NCBI GenBank assembly: GCA_023014335.1
Contig: JAECYW010000005.1
Coordinates: forward strand, 124,001 to 188,000
Direction: 5' to 3'
Length of the DNA: 64,000 nucleotides
Source of the DNA: Galerina marginata
Taxonomy: Eukaryota; Basidiomycota; Agaricomycetes; Agaricales; Galerinaceae
The notes under the pieces were generated by a model. It was not told the origin of the DNA. It saw only the letters and a program-made list of their open reading frames with translations, and did no database searches. Positions 22,432 to 33,860 of the stretch are shown here, one piece after another. Numbering within the stretch: the first letter of the stretch is position 1; every line of letters starts with the position of its first letter. Both the position numbers and the translations under genes were made by a program.

Positions 22432-23772
22432 TCAGGTCATATGAGTCGGTAGCTTCCAGCAGCCGGTCGAACCACCCGATTTATTACTCTGGATCATTTT
22501 TTGTGAACAGATATGTCGCTCCTGAGTCTTTTCGGAAGAAAAAAAAGTCTGACAGAATTCGCATTGCCATTTGCTCCTTTTTCCGTGCTTTTTGACCTCG
22601 TGCCTGCATAGAATAAAATTGAATAGGGTCTGAAAGTTGAAAGACGCAGAAACAGACCTGAGAAGATCGTGCCGACGGGAGGTCTTCACATTGCATGAAG
22701 GGACAGAACACGTAAATACTCTGGGAGGCTTTGTCTTCTGCTGTTTGATTCCACGGAAAGTCGGCAATGCCTCTCGATTGGATGGAAAGCTTCTGATTCC
22801 TTGGTTATTGTCTTGTTCAATGTATTCCTCGTTGTCTTTCTCGTCGTTGGAGTCGCTATCAGGTTGCATATCCTTTTCTTCGGGCTGAATGTCAGAACAA
22901 GTCGAGCTTTCCGGAGGCGACAACATCCTAAAAGTATATCCCTGACCCAGAGGCATTGACTGATGGGGACTAGTCCTTAGATGGCATTCATCGATGCCTT
23001 CAGTGCCGGAAAATGCGTTCCTTACTACCCATTTAAAGGAGTCAGGTATTGATAAAACGGCGTAAGGAAACTAAAATCCACCTGCAGATGTCCCTGAATA
23101 ATCGCAATGCCCAGTATCCATATTTCCAGTCCGATCAGGCAGTTGGACCGGAAAAGCGCCTACATTCGCTGATGATGGAATGGAGGACCAGTCGAAGTCA
23201 AATATGGAAACCCCCATCGGTGTCGTGTAATGCTCCTGGTTTTCTGGTAACCGGATGGGTGCGGTGGGGACTTGAGGAAATGGAAACGAAGGCATATGTG
23301 GGTCTTGATTTAAGGCGGTTATGAAGGAGGGTGCAGATGTTTGGAAATCAAAAGCATTATGACCCGATACGTCTGGTAGCTGCGAACAGTAAGGCATGGT
23401 AGAATAGGGTGTCATATCCAGGTACGATAACCCTGCCGTTTGGTTGCTTCAATCCCTCGAAAAGATAATTTGGAGAGATAAGGAAGACTAACGAGGCGCC
23501 TCATATTGCCCGATAGATATCCGGAGACTATTGCATCCGTTGGGACCAAAAGACTCGCAACTGATATTCAGAAATAACTCTGCCTCGTTTATATCTGTAA
23601 AGGGGCATTTTAGCAGAGAGCGAGAGCATAAATTTCTTTGCACACCTGGCGAAAAAGCCGTGCCGCCAGTCTGGTCGACGTGAAATTTCAGAGTGGATGA
23701 ATTCAAGGATAAATCCTCTGACGAGATGATAACGGACCATCCGGGTACGGCGCGCACCGAAAGTGAAGGCAT
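22432..23772 (-). CDS. C2H2 zinc-finger protein, probable transcription factor
   Basis: Four exons on the minus strand: 23493-23772, 23082-23432, 22659-23024 (one base uncertain) and 22432-22603. Introns are 54-60 bp with GT/AG ends, and the frame stays open through all joins, giving about 389 residues. The C-terminal third carries two zinc fingers: C-x4-C-x12-H-x4-H (CSVPSC...RHEVKKH, split by the last intron) and C-x2-C-x12-H followed by HIC (QCEFCQTFF...ERHIC), where a Cys replaces the last His. An acidic segment (EEKDMQPDSDSNDEKDNEEY) precedes them; the N-terminal half is Pro/Ser-rich without a recognised domain. Tandem C2H2 fingers plus an acidic region suggest nuclear DNA binding. Targets are unknown. 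Confidence 0.75.
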
Positions 23773-25040
23773 TGAGGAGTAAGGCGAGCTACATAGCTGA
23801 ACATACTGTAATTCGTTTATAAGAAACGGTATGGCAATGTGAGAAAGCCCTTAGGTTAACAAGTCGATCATGGGAGCTTGCCAATTCCAATGAATGCTAT
23901 GCAACAGTCAAAACGATGGGACGACAGTGGCGCCAGCCCAACTGTCCTCTGTAAAGTCCCGAACGCCGACTCCCCAGCCCTATATTCCGGATTAGATCAT
24001 TTTAAAGCTTAATCTCGCGGAAAAATTTCACGTGGGTTCAATGAATATGGTTTTAGAGCAGAACTTCACCTCGAAATCACTAAGTGGCTCAGAATGACTC
24101 CGGATACTGCGGGAGATCTAGAAGCGGTTGAGTTGAACGAAGTATTTTAGTCTGCCAGTGCCAAGAGTCAAATGTTACGAGGTCAAGCAAATGCTCGGCT
24201 ATTATAATGCGCCGTCGAGAGTCATACTAATGACCTCATATCAGCGAACAGATGTTGGTTTCTTTCCCGCATTACAATTATTTTGCATGAACCGCTCTTA
24301 TATATATTTATGCACCGTTCTGTACAGCCGCCCTCACGGCATTACCGAAGAAACAGAACATTTTTACCCCCTTCAAACTGGGATTCTTCCTGCAGATCAA
24401 ACTTCGAGCGTTTAGGAGTAAAATCTCCTGCCAAAGCACCTGTAACTATCGTCAATTTTTACTTGCCAGTGGTCATTACAACTTCGTAGTTGGGCTCATG
24501 CTAGAACATCCGATGTTTTCCATGATGCTGATTGAGTCTAAACTAGTCCACATTTCTTGTATCAATGTATGGATGACGGTGTTGAAGTTCCCAATCAGAA
24601 TAGGGCTACGCGGACGGTCCGGGCTTCATTTTTACATCCAGATATGTGCCGAATTAATGGTGTCAGTGAGAATAGGAATCGTTGAGCGGCTCCAATATTC
24701 CTATGTCACAAAGCGCGAGCCGCAAAGAGACAATCAACATTGAAATTCCTAGATTTTCTGGACATGCAGTAAATATTCCATTCGTGATGCGAAGTACAGT
24801 AAAAAAATTAAGATTGAAAATATGAATTGATTAGAATTATATGTGGAACGCTACACTGGCACTACTGAGGTGGGAAATTTTTGCCAGTGGTCAAAAGGTG
24901 AGTCACGGCGCTTGGATTTTGCTCTCATAATTGAGGGTTACACGGGATGGCAAAACGAGACAGCAAAACCCAAATGACGCGCCCAGACATTTTGACTCTC
25001 GTCAAAATAGTCTGGCCCCAGTAGTGTGGAGACAAACTGG
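23773..25040. other. Intergenic, no gene supported
   Basis: Short frames (24158-24415, 24498-24743) lack family resemblance or splice structure. The region may hold the promoter of the zinc-finger gene (minus strand, from 23773 rightwards). Confidence 0.4.
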
Positions 25041-25055
25041 AGATGGCGTCGAGGG

Positions 25056-25800
25056 GGAAAGATAAAAATAACCGTGGGAACTTACTGCATTTTTCTTTGA
25101 TCGACGTTGATAACAGCCCGCTCGACACCCTCGACGTGGACAAGCTCAGATGTCCTCTGCCTCAAAAGTACCTCACACTTGTTGTCCCAGACGTTTACTT
25201 ACACTCCTTCCGCCATCACCTCGCTGAATTCGAAGAGCTATTTCAGTATCTGCGCGTCGACGAGCCGCCGCTGTGCTGCCTTAAACCTCAAGCTCAAAGC
25301 CTCGCCATTGCCACATCATTGACCTAATCTTCTCCTTAGTCCCGTTCCTGTCTTATTGGCGCTCGTTCTGGCTCTCGGGGAAAATTCTGCTACCCGACGT
25401 TGGGCGAGGGAATCATCGTTACGCTGCCCGCGATTGAAGGAGCTGCAGGCATGTCGGTTGAAGGAGCCTTTCTCGGTCGTACTACGTGAGTCTCCCTTGC
25501 TTTTTTGATATTTTTGGGGCTTAAATTACCTAGAACCGCTCACTGCTGTCACCCAAGACCATCTCTCATACTGCTTTCGCCTCTACTTTGAGTGCTACAT
25601 CAGCATCTGCCTGTCGACGATTCACCACTGTGCAGCTGCTCCAGGGCTTACTCTTCTTGTTAATTCCACTCGTCGCTCATTGGTGCTCGTTATGGGCCTC
25701 GGTGAAGATTTTGCTACTCGAAATTGGGCAGGGTAATCGTCGTTACGCGGTTGAGGATGCTGTACTTTGGCGGGACTGATGGATCCCCACTGGAGGATCG
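25056..25800 (+). repeat. Dispersed repeat with an internal duplication
   Basis: The left part matches 21370-21450 (CCGTGGGAA...TTGATCGACGTTGATAACAGCCCGCT). Two segments inside it, about 25350-25440 and 25665-25760, resemble each other (TTGG(C/T)GCTCGTT...CTCGG(G/T)GAA...GTTGGGC(G/A)(A/G)GG(G/T)AATC). No intact gene is evident although the sequence is moderately GC-rich. Confidence 0.5.
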
Positions 25801-26494
25801 CTTATCTAAGAATCAACCTCGTGAGTCTCAGCTATGGTGGCTCGATTACCCCTACCGCAAGTTAAGGTGTGTAAACGCACATCATACGTTGTCGACAACG
25901 CTGACATACCTCCCTTTCTCAGTGTTCTGCGTCTACCTCTTGACTATCGCATGTCTTTTGTTCTTCTTCATGTACGTCACCTCACAATCTTGCATTTCTT
26001 TCAAAGCAGCAACGATCTCTTCCTTAGAACGACTGAACCCACCCACTTTTCCTTCTAACTTTCGTGGTCAATCCAAGCACGACATACTTGTACAATATTC
26101 GCATACATGTACAGTTTGCGCCGTTTCTTCACTTTTTTGTCCTTTCGCCATCAAGTTCAACGATTGTGAACTGGTCAATTGAAGTTAAGGTATGTTACGC
26201 CCCCTGATAATTCCGTGAACTACTGCCCAATCAGATTCTTTTTGGTATCGTTTTCTTCGCATTCTGTTCTCTCCGTCGGTACGTTCCTTCCGTAATCGCT
26301 TCACAAAACCTTAGCTGATTTGTAAACGCTCGCAGAATATTCTTCGACATGTTTTGCGTCAACTAACTCCCCACCGTCGAATGACGTTTCAATCCACCGC
26401 CATTCCTCCTGGTATATGCGTTCTCAAATTACAGCTTTCACTCAGTAGGTAGCTCCTAGTTACTTTTTAGCTGTTTCGACTCTGCCTAATCGTA
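25801..26494. other. Pyrimidine-rich stretch, no gene supported
   Basis: Frames at 25724-26182 overlap the repeat and show no recognisable domain. The plus strand is CT-rich with several GT...AG pairs, which may be remnants of transcribed repeat sequence. Confidence 0.35.
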
Positions 26495-27185
26495 CAGTCG
26501 CGGACAGACAAAGTCGACAACTCTGGTATCTCGGCTCCCAGGCAAATTTTTGGTATAATTTTTTCAGAATCTTGATCAGCTCAACGAAATACGTCGAAAA
26601 ACACACCTCCGAAGTTTTTCCCACGAGCGGATGTGTTCGGCCAAATTTTTGGCCAAAATTTTCGACATTTATAGACCCAATTCAGGGTCCTGGGTGACCA
26701 AAATTACCTTGAACTGGCTCATGACAAGTTAATTTTTGAAAATGATTTCCACCGCGTTGGTGGCGCCCTTGATCACCTGTAAATGGTGGTTTTGCTGATG
26801 AACGCACTCCCAAAGAAAGTTAAGGGTCTCCGGTAGGCACCGAGCGGACCCTGATTACCGATCAATTTCTATTTTAGGTCAGTTTTTTTGAATTTATTTA
26901 GCTAAAACGGCTCGATAGAAGCTTCCAATTTCTATGGGACCATTCTCCGCTCATCAAAAGGAATCGATTGCACTATTTTTCATTATTTTTGGAGCAATTC
27001 TCACGATCCGGCCAATTTTTGAAGGCCCTAAACCCTTATTTGGACATTTATGAGAGAACGGCTCGATAAAATTTGATGAAATTGGTATCGTTGGAATCGT
27101 CTCATCAATCCGCGTCGATTGCGCCTATTTTCGGGGAATTTGGTGAAGTTTGATATTTTTTGTCGACTTTGTCTGTCCGCGACTG
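26495..27185. mobile_element. TA-flanked MITE (Tc1/mariner type)
   Basis: 691 bp with perfect 26-bp terminal inverted repeats starting CAGTCGCGGACAGACAAAGT, flanked on both sides by the dinucleotide TA (26493-26494 and 27186-27187). CAGT... ends with TA duplications are typical of the Tc1/mariner superfamily. Internal sequence has no transposase frame; it contains partly repetitive CCAATTTTTGG-like words. Confidence 0.9.
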
Positions 27186-27270
27186 TACTTTTTCCAGTAA
27201 ACTCTCCCTCCGCACCATCCCTCTCCTCGGACCTTGTAAGTTCTCTCGGCATAAGTCTTGTCTAACGACT

Positions 27271-27510
27271 TTACTATTTCAGTTATGATCTAGGACAAAT
27301 GAATCCACGCACTTCTCCCTCCAAGGCTTGTGGCCAATCGATAGGACGAACCCCACAGATCTCGGGCTCGCTGACACAAGTCGAGAGTTTGCAACGCCTT
27401 TCCCTAGGGCATGCAACGTTCGCACAATCGGCGTTGGTTGTGCAAGCAAGGACGACTTCGTGTGATGCGATTACAGCTGCGAGGATGCTTATGAAGAAGG
27501 AGAGCCTCAT
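27271..27510 (-). CDS. Small secreted cysteine-rich protein (paralogue 1)
   Basis: Minus-strand member of the four-gene family. Start Met at 27510 (MRLSFFISILAAVIASHEVV: basic residue, hydrophobic core, signal peptide), then a mature part with six Cys (ACTTNADCANVACP...RRCKLSTC...EIC). Read without splicing, the frame runs to 27283 and ends FICPRS. Alternatively an intron at 27274-27351 (GTTCGT donor, TAAC branch, TAG acceptor) gives exon 27352-27510 directly followed by TAA at 27271-27273, the same architecture as the three paralogues; I favour this. A TATA-like AATATAT lies about 100 bp upstream. It probably acts outside the cell; function is unknown. Confidence 0.75.
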
Positions 27511-27630
27511 AGTGGTGTAAGGCTGACTTAAGGATGCTTGTGTACTACATTGTATTGTCCTGGCCATTTTACAACGAAGTATATCTCCCTGACTTGTCGT
27601 TCCTCTCCATATATTTTCAAGGCCTCCCAC

Positions 27631-28924
27631 ATTCGGCTAGCTTTAGTGAACAAGCGAACATATTCGCGGACTCACGACGCGAGCACAGTTAGGTGAGATA
27701 CCCAGAAGATAATAACCAACTAGTAGTATCCGTTTGACATTGGTGCTGCCTTAACCTATTACTGAGAAGGGCTTAGTACGGCCACTCAATCTCTGAACAG
27801 CGAAAGCGCGAGGCCATTAGTCTAAGTTAAACGTGAGTTCGACAATCTGTTATGGCCTTCCATTAAACTGTCAGTTTTATCTCGTCGCTATCAGTCAATT
27901 GCGTTAAAAATATCCCGTTCTATCCAAGTGCCTTATGGAAAGGAGATCGTTAGACTCTGCGAGAGATATTCTGATATATTAATCTGGCATACGAATGGCA
28001 GGCTTAGGTATGACTTCGGGACCAATTCTTGTGGTTGATCATCTGACGTCGACTACTTTCTTGGTCCCCTCCAATCTACTCCAACCAGAAACATTCTTCC
28101 TACCTGTGCCACTGCGCGCCCGCTGTCCGCCTGCCACTCACCTGCCGCGGGGGTAGAAAGTTGAATGTTTTTCCGATTTCACCCTCATGCTGCGCATCAT
28201 ATTTAGACTTGGCAAGCGATGTTTAAACTGGGGTATGGATGGCCGATCCCCACAAGGCATGTTCATCCTGCCCTTTGTCATCCTAGGCGCGTGACGGGGT
28301 AGGTCTTCTGTGGGAACTTTTGGAGAAAGCTACGGCAGTTGTGGACATGACCACGATGCTTCCTTTGACGTCCTACATCAATTTCCTCTCGGTAATTTCA
28401 ATATCAAAGCATTCAACATGCGCGCCCACTTCATCGATGACTTTTGACAAGCTTGACATCTTCACACCGCCAGCAAAAGTATTCTCTGCCTATTCCACCG
28501 AATTTCATTTTTGAGCACATTACCGACTGCCTTACTCCCTGATTATCGTGTCGCTGCTGTGTTCTTATATATCGCCTTGGCGGAAATTTGAAATTGGGTT
28601 AAATGACACTGGCTTCGTTGTGGCGCAAGAAGGGTAGTTTTATTACCCGTTTTGAATGACAATTGCCTAAAATGTCACGTCTATCAGCTATCTATTGATC
28701 GAGATAAATTTAGCCTTCTTAAGAGCTGCCCCTGTTTCTATTTCTGTAGGAGGTAGCAGTGCGTTCACTGATTTCGCTCTCTCGCATTACTTATGGCCCA
28801 GGTCGTGCCAGGTGCTGTCATTAGAGCGCTCTTGAGTCGGTCTAAATGGCCGAAGCGGCAAAACTGAACAACCAGGACTCGCTCGACCTCGGAGAGTAAC
28901 TCAATTTCACACATTGCAATAACC
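27631..28924. other. Divergent intergenic region between secreted-protein paralogues
   Basis: No supported gene. The open frame at 28320-28514 lacks features. The region separates the minus paralogue from the three plus paralogues. Confidence 0.4.
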
Positions 28925-28930
28925 TATAAG
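28925..28930 (+). promoter_or_regulatory. TATA box of paralogue 2
   Basis: TATAAG, 78 bp before the ATG at 29003. The same element appears 68-78 bp before the other two plus-strand paralogues (30033-30040, 31146-31151). Confidence 0.6.
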
Positions 28931-29002
28931 AAGGACCAATTGCTGCGAAGAAAAACATAAACCAAGATCCCCAATCAACTTATTTTCGAAGTTATAAACA
29001 CC

Positions 29003-29249
29003 ATGAAGCTCTTTTACTTGTTCGGCGTCCTCACAGCTATGATTGCATCGCATCAGGTTTCTGCCTTGGCCTGCACAACCGACGCCAATTGTGCAAGCCT
29101 AACTTGTACCGGAAGGCTCTGCGAGACCGCATTTTGCCTCAATGGTACCTGCCGTGGACCAAGGTGCGTAAGTGGAAGTGCGCAATGCCCGGTGAGAATT
29201 GTTTTTTGCTATCTTTGGGACAAAAAGCTGACGACTTGGATTTTAGTGA
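29003..29249 (+). CDS. Small secreted cysteine-rich protein (paralogue 2)
   Basis: Exon 1 is 29003-29191 (63 codons); an intron 29192-29246 (GTGAGA...TTTTAG) is followed at once by the stop TGA (29247-29249). Signal peptide MKLFYLFGVLTAMIASHQVS with likely cleavage after ALA, then a mature peptide of about 40 residues with eight Cys (CTTDANC, TC, LC, FC, TC, RC, QC) ending Cys-Pro. The Cys pattern probably makes four disulphides. Family members of this size are common among fungal secreted peptides, but I recognise no named family. Without splicing the frame would add an unrelated tail ending near 29296, which I consider wrong. Confidence 0.8.
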
Positions 29250-30032
29250 TTACAAATCGATTTACTGACAATGGGAGTCAAAAGGCTATGGGTTGAAGCG
29301 TCGAATTGGACATTATTTGTGGTCGTATTATGCACTGGAATAAATCCAAACCTATATTCCTCTAAAAGTTTGACCATGTTTGGAAGAGCGAAGCTGAAGT
29401 TACAAAGACTGTACTGAGCTCGGGTTTGTTTCAGAGAGTGAATTGAAATGAACAAGATAATTATTTCAATAATTTTCCGATAAAAGTGAGAACATCTGAT
29501 TTGCATTCCTACCAAAAACCATAGACAGCAATGGTAACCCTGAGCGTGGTCTCGAGAGCAAATTTATTCAGGTCATACACCGAGCTCACTGGCACAAGAT
29601 GTAAAGTTCCTGAGTTAGTATCCCGTTTTCTTCGTCAGTGAATAATTTATATGTTCGAAGGTCACTTCGAAGTACTTTTTCCTGACGTATTGTCCTCCCG
29701 GACACCAGATCTCTTTCTTCTGGTTTGGTCTCTTCTCAACTTCAGGAAATAATTTGAGGGATGTTGCCTGACTTCAAGTTTCTATCGATACATGCTTCCA
29801 ACTGTAACAGTGGTAATATCGGGCATCGTCCAATCGGTGACCACCGGTTTTCCGAGAGTATTACCATACGAGAAAGCGGATCCTGTCGCATGTCAACTGT
29901 ATTTCGGGGTTAAACCGTAGATGTCGGTGCAATTAGCGTTATGAAAATTGGACGTAGATCGATTTTAGATCGAGACAAAGGAGAACTTACCCTGCTCCGA
30001 CAGCTCACCATATGAAGCCTCCAACGAAATGG
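29250..30032. other. Spacer between paralogues 2 and 3
   Basis: Non-coding as far as I can see. The paralogues start 1.1 kb apart (29003, 30111, 31214), consistent with tandem duplication of a unit of about 1.1 kb whose spacers have since diverged. Confidence 0.45.
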
Positions 30033-30040
30033 CATAAAAG
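30033..30040 (+). promoter_or_regulatory. TATA-like box of paralogue 3
   Basis: CATAAAAG, about 75 bp before the ATG at 30111. Confidence 0.55.
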
Positions 30041-30110
30041 GAGAGTGGATAATTCACGAAAAGTAAACACCAACGCCCCAAGTCAACTTGCCCTCAAAGT
30101 TCACACCAGC

Positions 30111-30358
30111 ATGAAACTTTCAGCCTTTATCACTTTATTTGCTGCGATTATTGCATCGCACCAAGTCGCGGCAGTTGCATGTACGACCGATGCTGACTGC
30201 CCAAGCAGTTGTGGAGCGCGTCAGAGGCTGTGCGAGCCGGCGTTTTGCTCCAACGCGATCTGCCACAAGGCTATATGCACAAGCACAACTGGAGCGTGCC
30301 CAGTAAGTTCCTTGCTCTCAGCCTTACTGGAGGAGAAGTTAATGTTCAATTTCAGTAA
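30111..30358 (+). CDS. Small secreted cysteine-rich protein (paralogue 3)
   Basis: Exon 1 is 30111-30302 (64 codons), intron 30303-30355 (GTAAGT...TTTCAG), stop TAA at 30356-30358 directly after the acceptor. Signal peptide MKLSAFITLFAAIIASHQVA; mature part begins near ACTTDADC with eight Cys and ends Cys-Pro. An upstream in-frame ATG at 30012 would add 33 residues before the signal peptide; I chose 30111 because it restores the secretion signal and alignment with the paralogues. Closest to paralogue 4 by signal peptide (ASHQVAAVACT). Confidence 0.82.
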
Positions 30359-31145
30359 ACGCGAATATCAGGAGATAGTGATGGCCCGAAGGAACTCGAT
30401 GGAGGCTGTTGCGGTGTTTAATGGGTTTGTGATGGGGAAATACTACTAAAATTGTAAAGAAATGGAACGAAGTATCAAGTGTTGACTGTTAGCGATTCCG
30501 AAACAAGTCAAACCCTGCTTGCTCCCTGCTCAGTTTGAAGCCTTTTATTGCGATAAGTACGTGCGTTCGGCCCGCATGCAAATCTTGGCGTTCTGAAATG
30601 CTACGAAGGCGGAAAATCAAGGTACAATAGCATTTTGAAATTCGTCCATTGATTTTGACACGCGCCAGACGTCCTCATGCTTCATTTTTCGGAAATTCTA
30701 CTACACTGATCGCTCTTCTCCGTTGGGGATTCGGATAAGATCGTTGTAGGTTCCTAATCTATAAATAGTTTTAATGTCCTCGAGATGTAAAGTTCCTGGG
30801 ACGAAGGCCTCTCAATCACCAGCGGAACATCGGAGGCCGGAGCGCCCTCGATGGGAGCTTGAGCTTGGTTGAACTCTGGTCACCTTTATTGGTGGTCAGC
30901 GGGTCAGGCGACCTGCAACTGCATGGACTATCGCAAGTAAATTCCGCCAAATTTACCAGATGCTTTACACCGAGTTACTCGTCTCCATGTTCGTGAAGTG
31001 TGTCCTCGGTTTTGAGGGTGGATTCGAAATCTCAACTGCTCCATACGGCGGGATAGGCTTGGATAAATGTACCATTCGGTAGTAAAGAGGAGCTGAAGGC
31101 ATTGGACGGTATCATAATTCACAACAAAACGGCGCCAGGGAATCG

Positions 31146-31151
31146 TATAAG
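31146..31151 (+). promoter_or_regulatory. TATA box of paralogue 4
   Basis: TATAAG, 68 bp before the ATG at 31214. Confidence 0.6.
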
Positions 31152-31213
31152 ACAGGGTAGAATGCGCAAGTTAACGAGCCAGTTACCCGTCCTCCCTTCA
31201 AACAAATATTACC

Positions 31214-31471
31214 ATGAAGCTCACCTACCTCATAACTCTATTCGCAGCGATAATCACATCACACCAAGTCGCTGCTGTTGCGTGTACGTCCAGCGTTACC
31301 TGCCGATCCCTGGGCTGCCCAAATGGAGGACACGTATGTGAAACGGCGACTTGTCAGAACGGGGTCTGTGTTGGACAAGTTTGTGCTAAGGCAGGCATGC
31401 TGTGCCCGGTGAGTTATTCTTTTTTCTATTTACGTACGGACAGAAGATACTGAGAAATTTACTTCAAGTGA
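31214..31471 (+). CDS. Small secreted cysteine-rich protein (paralogue 4)
   Basis: Exon 1 is 31214-31408 (65 codons), intron 31409-31468 (GTGAGT...CTTCAAG), stop TGA 31469-31471 immediately after the acceptor. Signal peptide MKLTYLITLFAAIITSHQVA; mature part with eight Cys (ACTSSVTC, GC, VC, TC, VC, VC, LC) ending Cys-Pro. Upstream leader and TATA spacing resemble paralogues 2 and 3. The family is probably a lineage-specific tandem expansion acting outside the cell; target unknown. Confidence 0.82.
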
Positions 31472-32276
31472 GCGTGGATTTTTGGGACGATAGAGCGAGG
31501 GGAACGACGGGGAGGTTCGAAGGCTGGCGAGAAAGACTTACTATTTTGTGGTCATTGTATACACAGAAATGCATGTAAACAGTAAAATACGACTATACTG
31601 TCCTTCTTGAGTCAGAAAATCGACGAAACAAGGAGAAATAAGAGCCACATAAATAGGACTCGTTCTTTTATTAATCAGGACCTGTCAAAAGGGCAATTTT
31701 GTTTCGAATTCAGGCCTAACAAGTTATTCCGGTGCAATATAATACTATTTAGCCTATGACAGGGCTGGAAAACTTCAGCATTGCACTCCGCCTGATAACC
31801 CTCCCTAAGGTTCCCGTTTAACGGCCAAGCTTGGAAAGCCAGGTGCAACATGCGTTACATGCGTGAGTTTACACTGTCGTCTGCATCTTCACAGTACATG
31901 AATCAGAGCAGGCATCGGGAACTATTCACAATTTCTCAGCTAAATTGCGCGGATGCGTGCTCAAAAAGCTTTTTCGTCTCGACAATTAATAGGATCTAGC
32001 TGAAGGGTTGAAGTTAATGCCTCGACTGGTTCCACATATTCGAAAGGGTACTGTAATTAAAGGGAAGGTGTATTTGCTGCTCGAATTCGAAATTGATTTA
32101 TGGTAGTGATTGGTTGTTCAACCCGAGCCAACCGCTGACCTTTCATATAACTTAAAAAACTGCTTCACTTATTAGAGGTGAATAGTTTTAATTGCTAAGA
32201 TGGATCGGGCTCGGAGTTTAAACTAAAAATGAGAGAGGCGTGGTTCGTGAAGAGGGAGGCTGGAGCAGGCGCAGTG
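31472..32276. other. Intergenic, no gene seen
   Basis: AT-rich sequence without supported frames between the secreted-protein cluster and the long-TIR element. Confidence 0.45.
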
Positions 32277-32965
32277 CTCATAGTATGGCATTCAACCTGC
32301 ACATTTAATCAAGCGAGCTAGCGCCACTTGATTTCCAAGCCACTTTTTGACATTTTCTGTATTTTCCGAGCCAATTTTAGGTAGATTTCAGTCCGAGCCA
32401 TCTAACTACCGGTTGAGCGCACATTTTGTTGCCTTGCAAGCCGAGCTACTTTTTCTGCGAACCACCTAATATTTAATAAGACACTCCACTAAGTAAATAA
32501 AAGCCCTATAGTAGTCATACAAGACGAGCTACAAAAAATTAAGACGAGCTACCAAAAAATTAAAAGCGAGCCTACCTTTGAACTGCGAGCCTACTTTTGA
32601 ATTGCGAGCCTATTTTTCAATTGCGAGCCACCTTGTGAAATGCGAGCCTACTTTTCGAACGAGCCACTTTCGGACCGGCGGTTAGTGATAGCCGGGACCG
32701 GGGAAGGGCATGCCAAACAATGGCAAAGGTCTAAATACGGAAAATGATTTGAGTAGTCGGCACAATTCACGTCGGGCGGGCTTTACTAAGGCCCAAATTC
32801 ATAATAAATTAATTCTATATGATTCTAGCTTTCGATTAAGCCTAAAATTGCCATCGTCGGTGAGGTATTAGTCGTAAAATGATAGAAACTCGAACATGAC
32901 GAGGACCCAAGCTCCCCTTGAATTTGTCCGGAAAATTCCCCAAAAACTTGTTTGAAATTTGTGAA

Positions 32966-32992
32966 GATGGATGGATGGATGGATGGATGGAT
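32966..32992 (+). repeat. (GGAT)n microsatellite
   Basis: About six GATG/GGAT tetranucleotide units inside the long-TIR element. Confidence 0.85.
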
Positions 32993-33214
32993 TTTCAGTC
33001 GATATTTGGGCTTGAAGTCAGTGAAACCGGACAGGGATATATGATTTGGAATTTTGCACCGCAATCAGCCCTGCCGGCACATAGATGCCAAGAACAGCCT
33101 GCTAGAAAGCGATTTGAGTTCAGATTAAAAGGGGAGAAAAGCAAACTCTGTTTGCTATGAGCTCCACCTGCTATGTACGAAGTAAATACTATGTAAGTAG
33201 AGTAATTTCTCTGT

Positions 33215-33860
33215 TGCACGAAATATGAGAGTGATTTAAGGGAGCAAACGCGAGTTCAAGACGATACTGAACGTCCAGGAGTGAAACGAGATGAGACAGG
33301 ACGATTCTTAGTTAAAGGGAATGCATATATTCATCTGAGGATTGACTACAAACCTCTGAGTATTTAAAGGCTGCCTAGAAAACGATCTAGATAGTTAATA
33401 TTTGATGGAAACTAAGTAGGAAGAGAACAGAGATGTTCTGAAAAGAGTGATATGGGAATATGGAACAGGGAAATGTGCGTATATGAGAAAATTAGAGTCG
33501 AAAGATGGAGATTCGAGGAGAGGAAATTAAATAATTACCGGTCATAAGATCTAAAAGACCTAAAAGAGTGGCGGAGGCCGATGGAAGAGATTGGGAAAAT
33601 AAAATGAATAAAATACCAGTACTGAGAAGGTGAAGCGAGGACCGCAGCAGGTTTGGATCGACGAATTGAATGTTGAAACAAGTGGCGCAGAAACCCAAAA
33701 TTGGCAATGGAATTCTCGGATCGTGAGAGGTCGAAATGCGTGGCGCAGAAACCTGAAAGTGGAAAGAATATGTGTGAAGATCGAAAGGGAATGGACTGCG
33801 CCCGATGCTGAGAACTTCAACTTGACCGATTTTTGTACGCAGGGTGAGGTTCACCTCACA
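33215..33860 (-). repeat. Solo LTR inside the long-TIR element
   Basis: A 646-bp segment beginning TGCACG and ending CCTCACA, flanked by the 4-bp duplication CTGT (33211-33214 and 33861-33864). The end resembles the LTR ends of the gag-only elements here (...CCTCACA), which also make 4-bp duplications. No internal region or second LTR is present, so recombination between LTRs is likely. The family differs from the two LTR elements at 13-21 kb. Confidence 0.65.

Noticed and set aside
30012..30110. Upstream in-frame ATG extension of secreted paralogue 3
   Set aside because: It would bury the signal peptide inside the protein, and the TATA-like box at 30033 lies downstream of that ATG.
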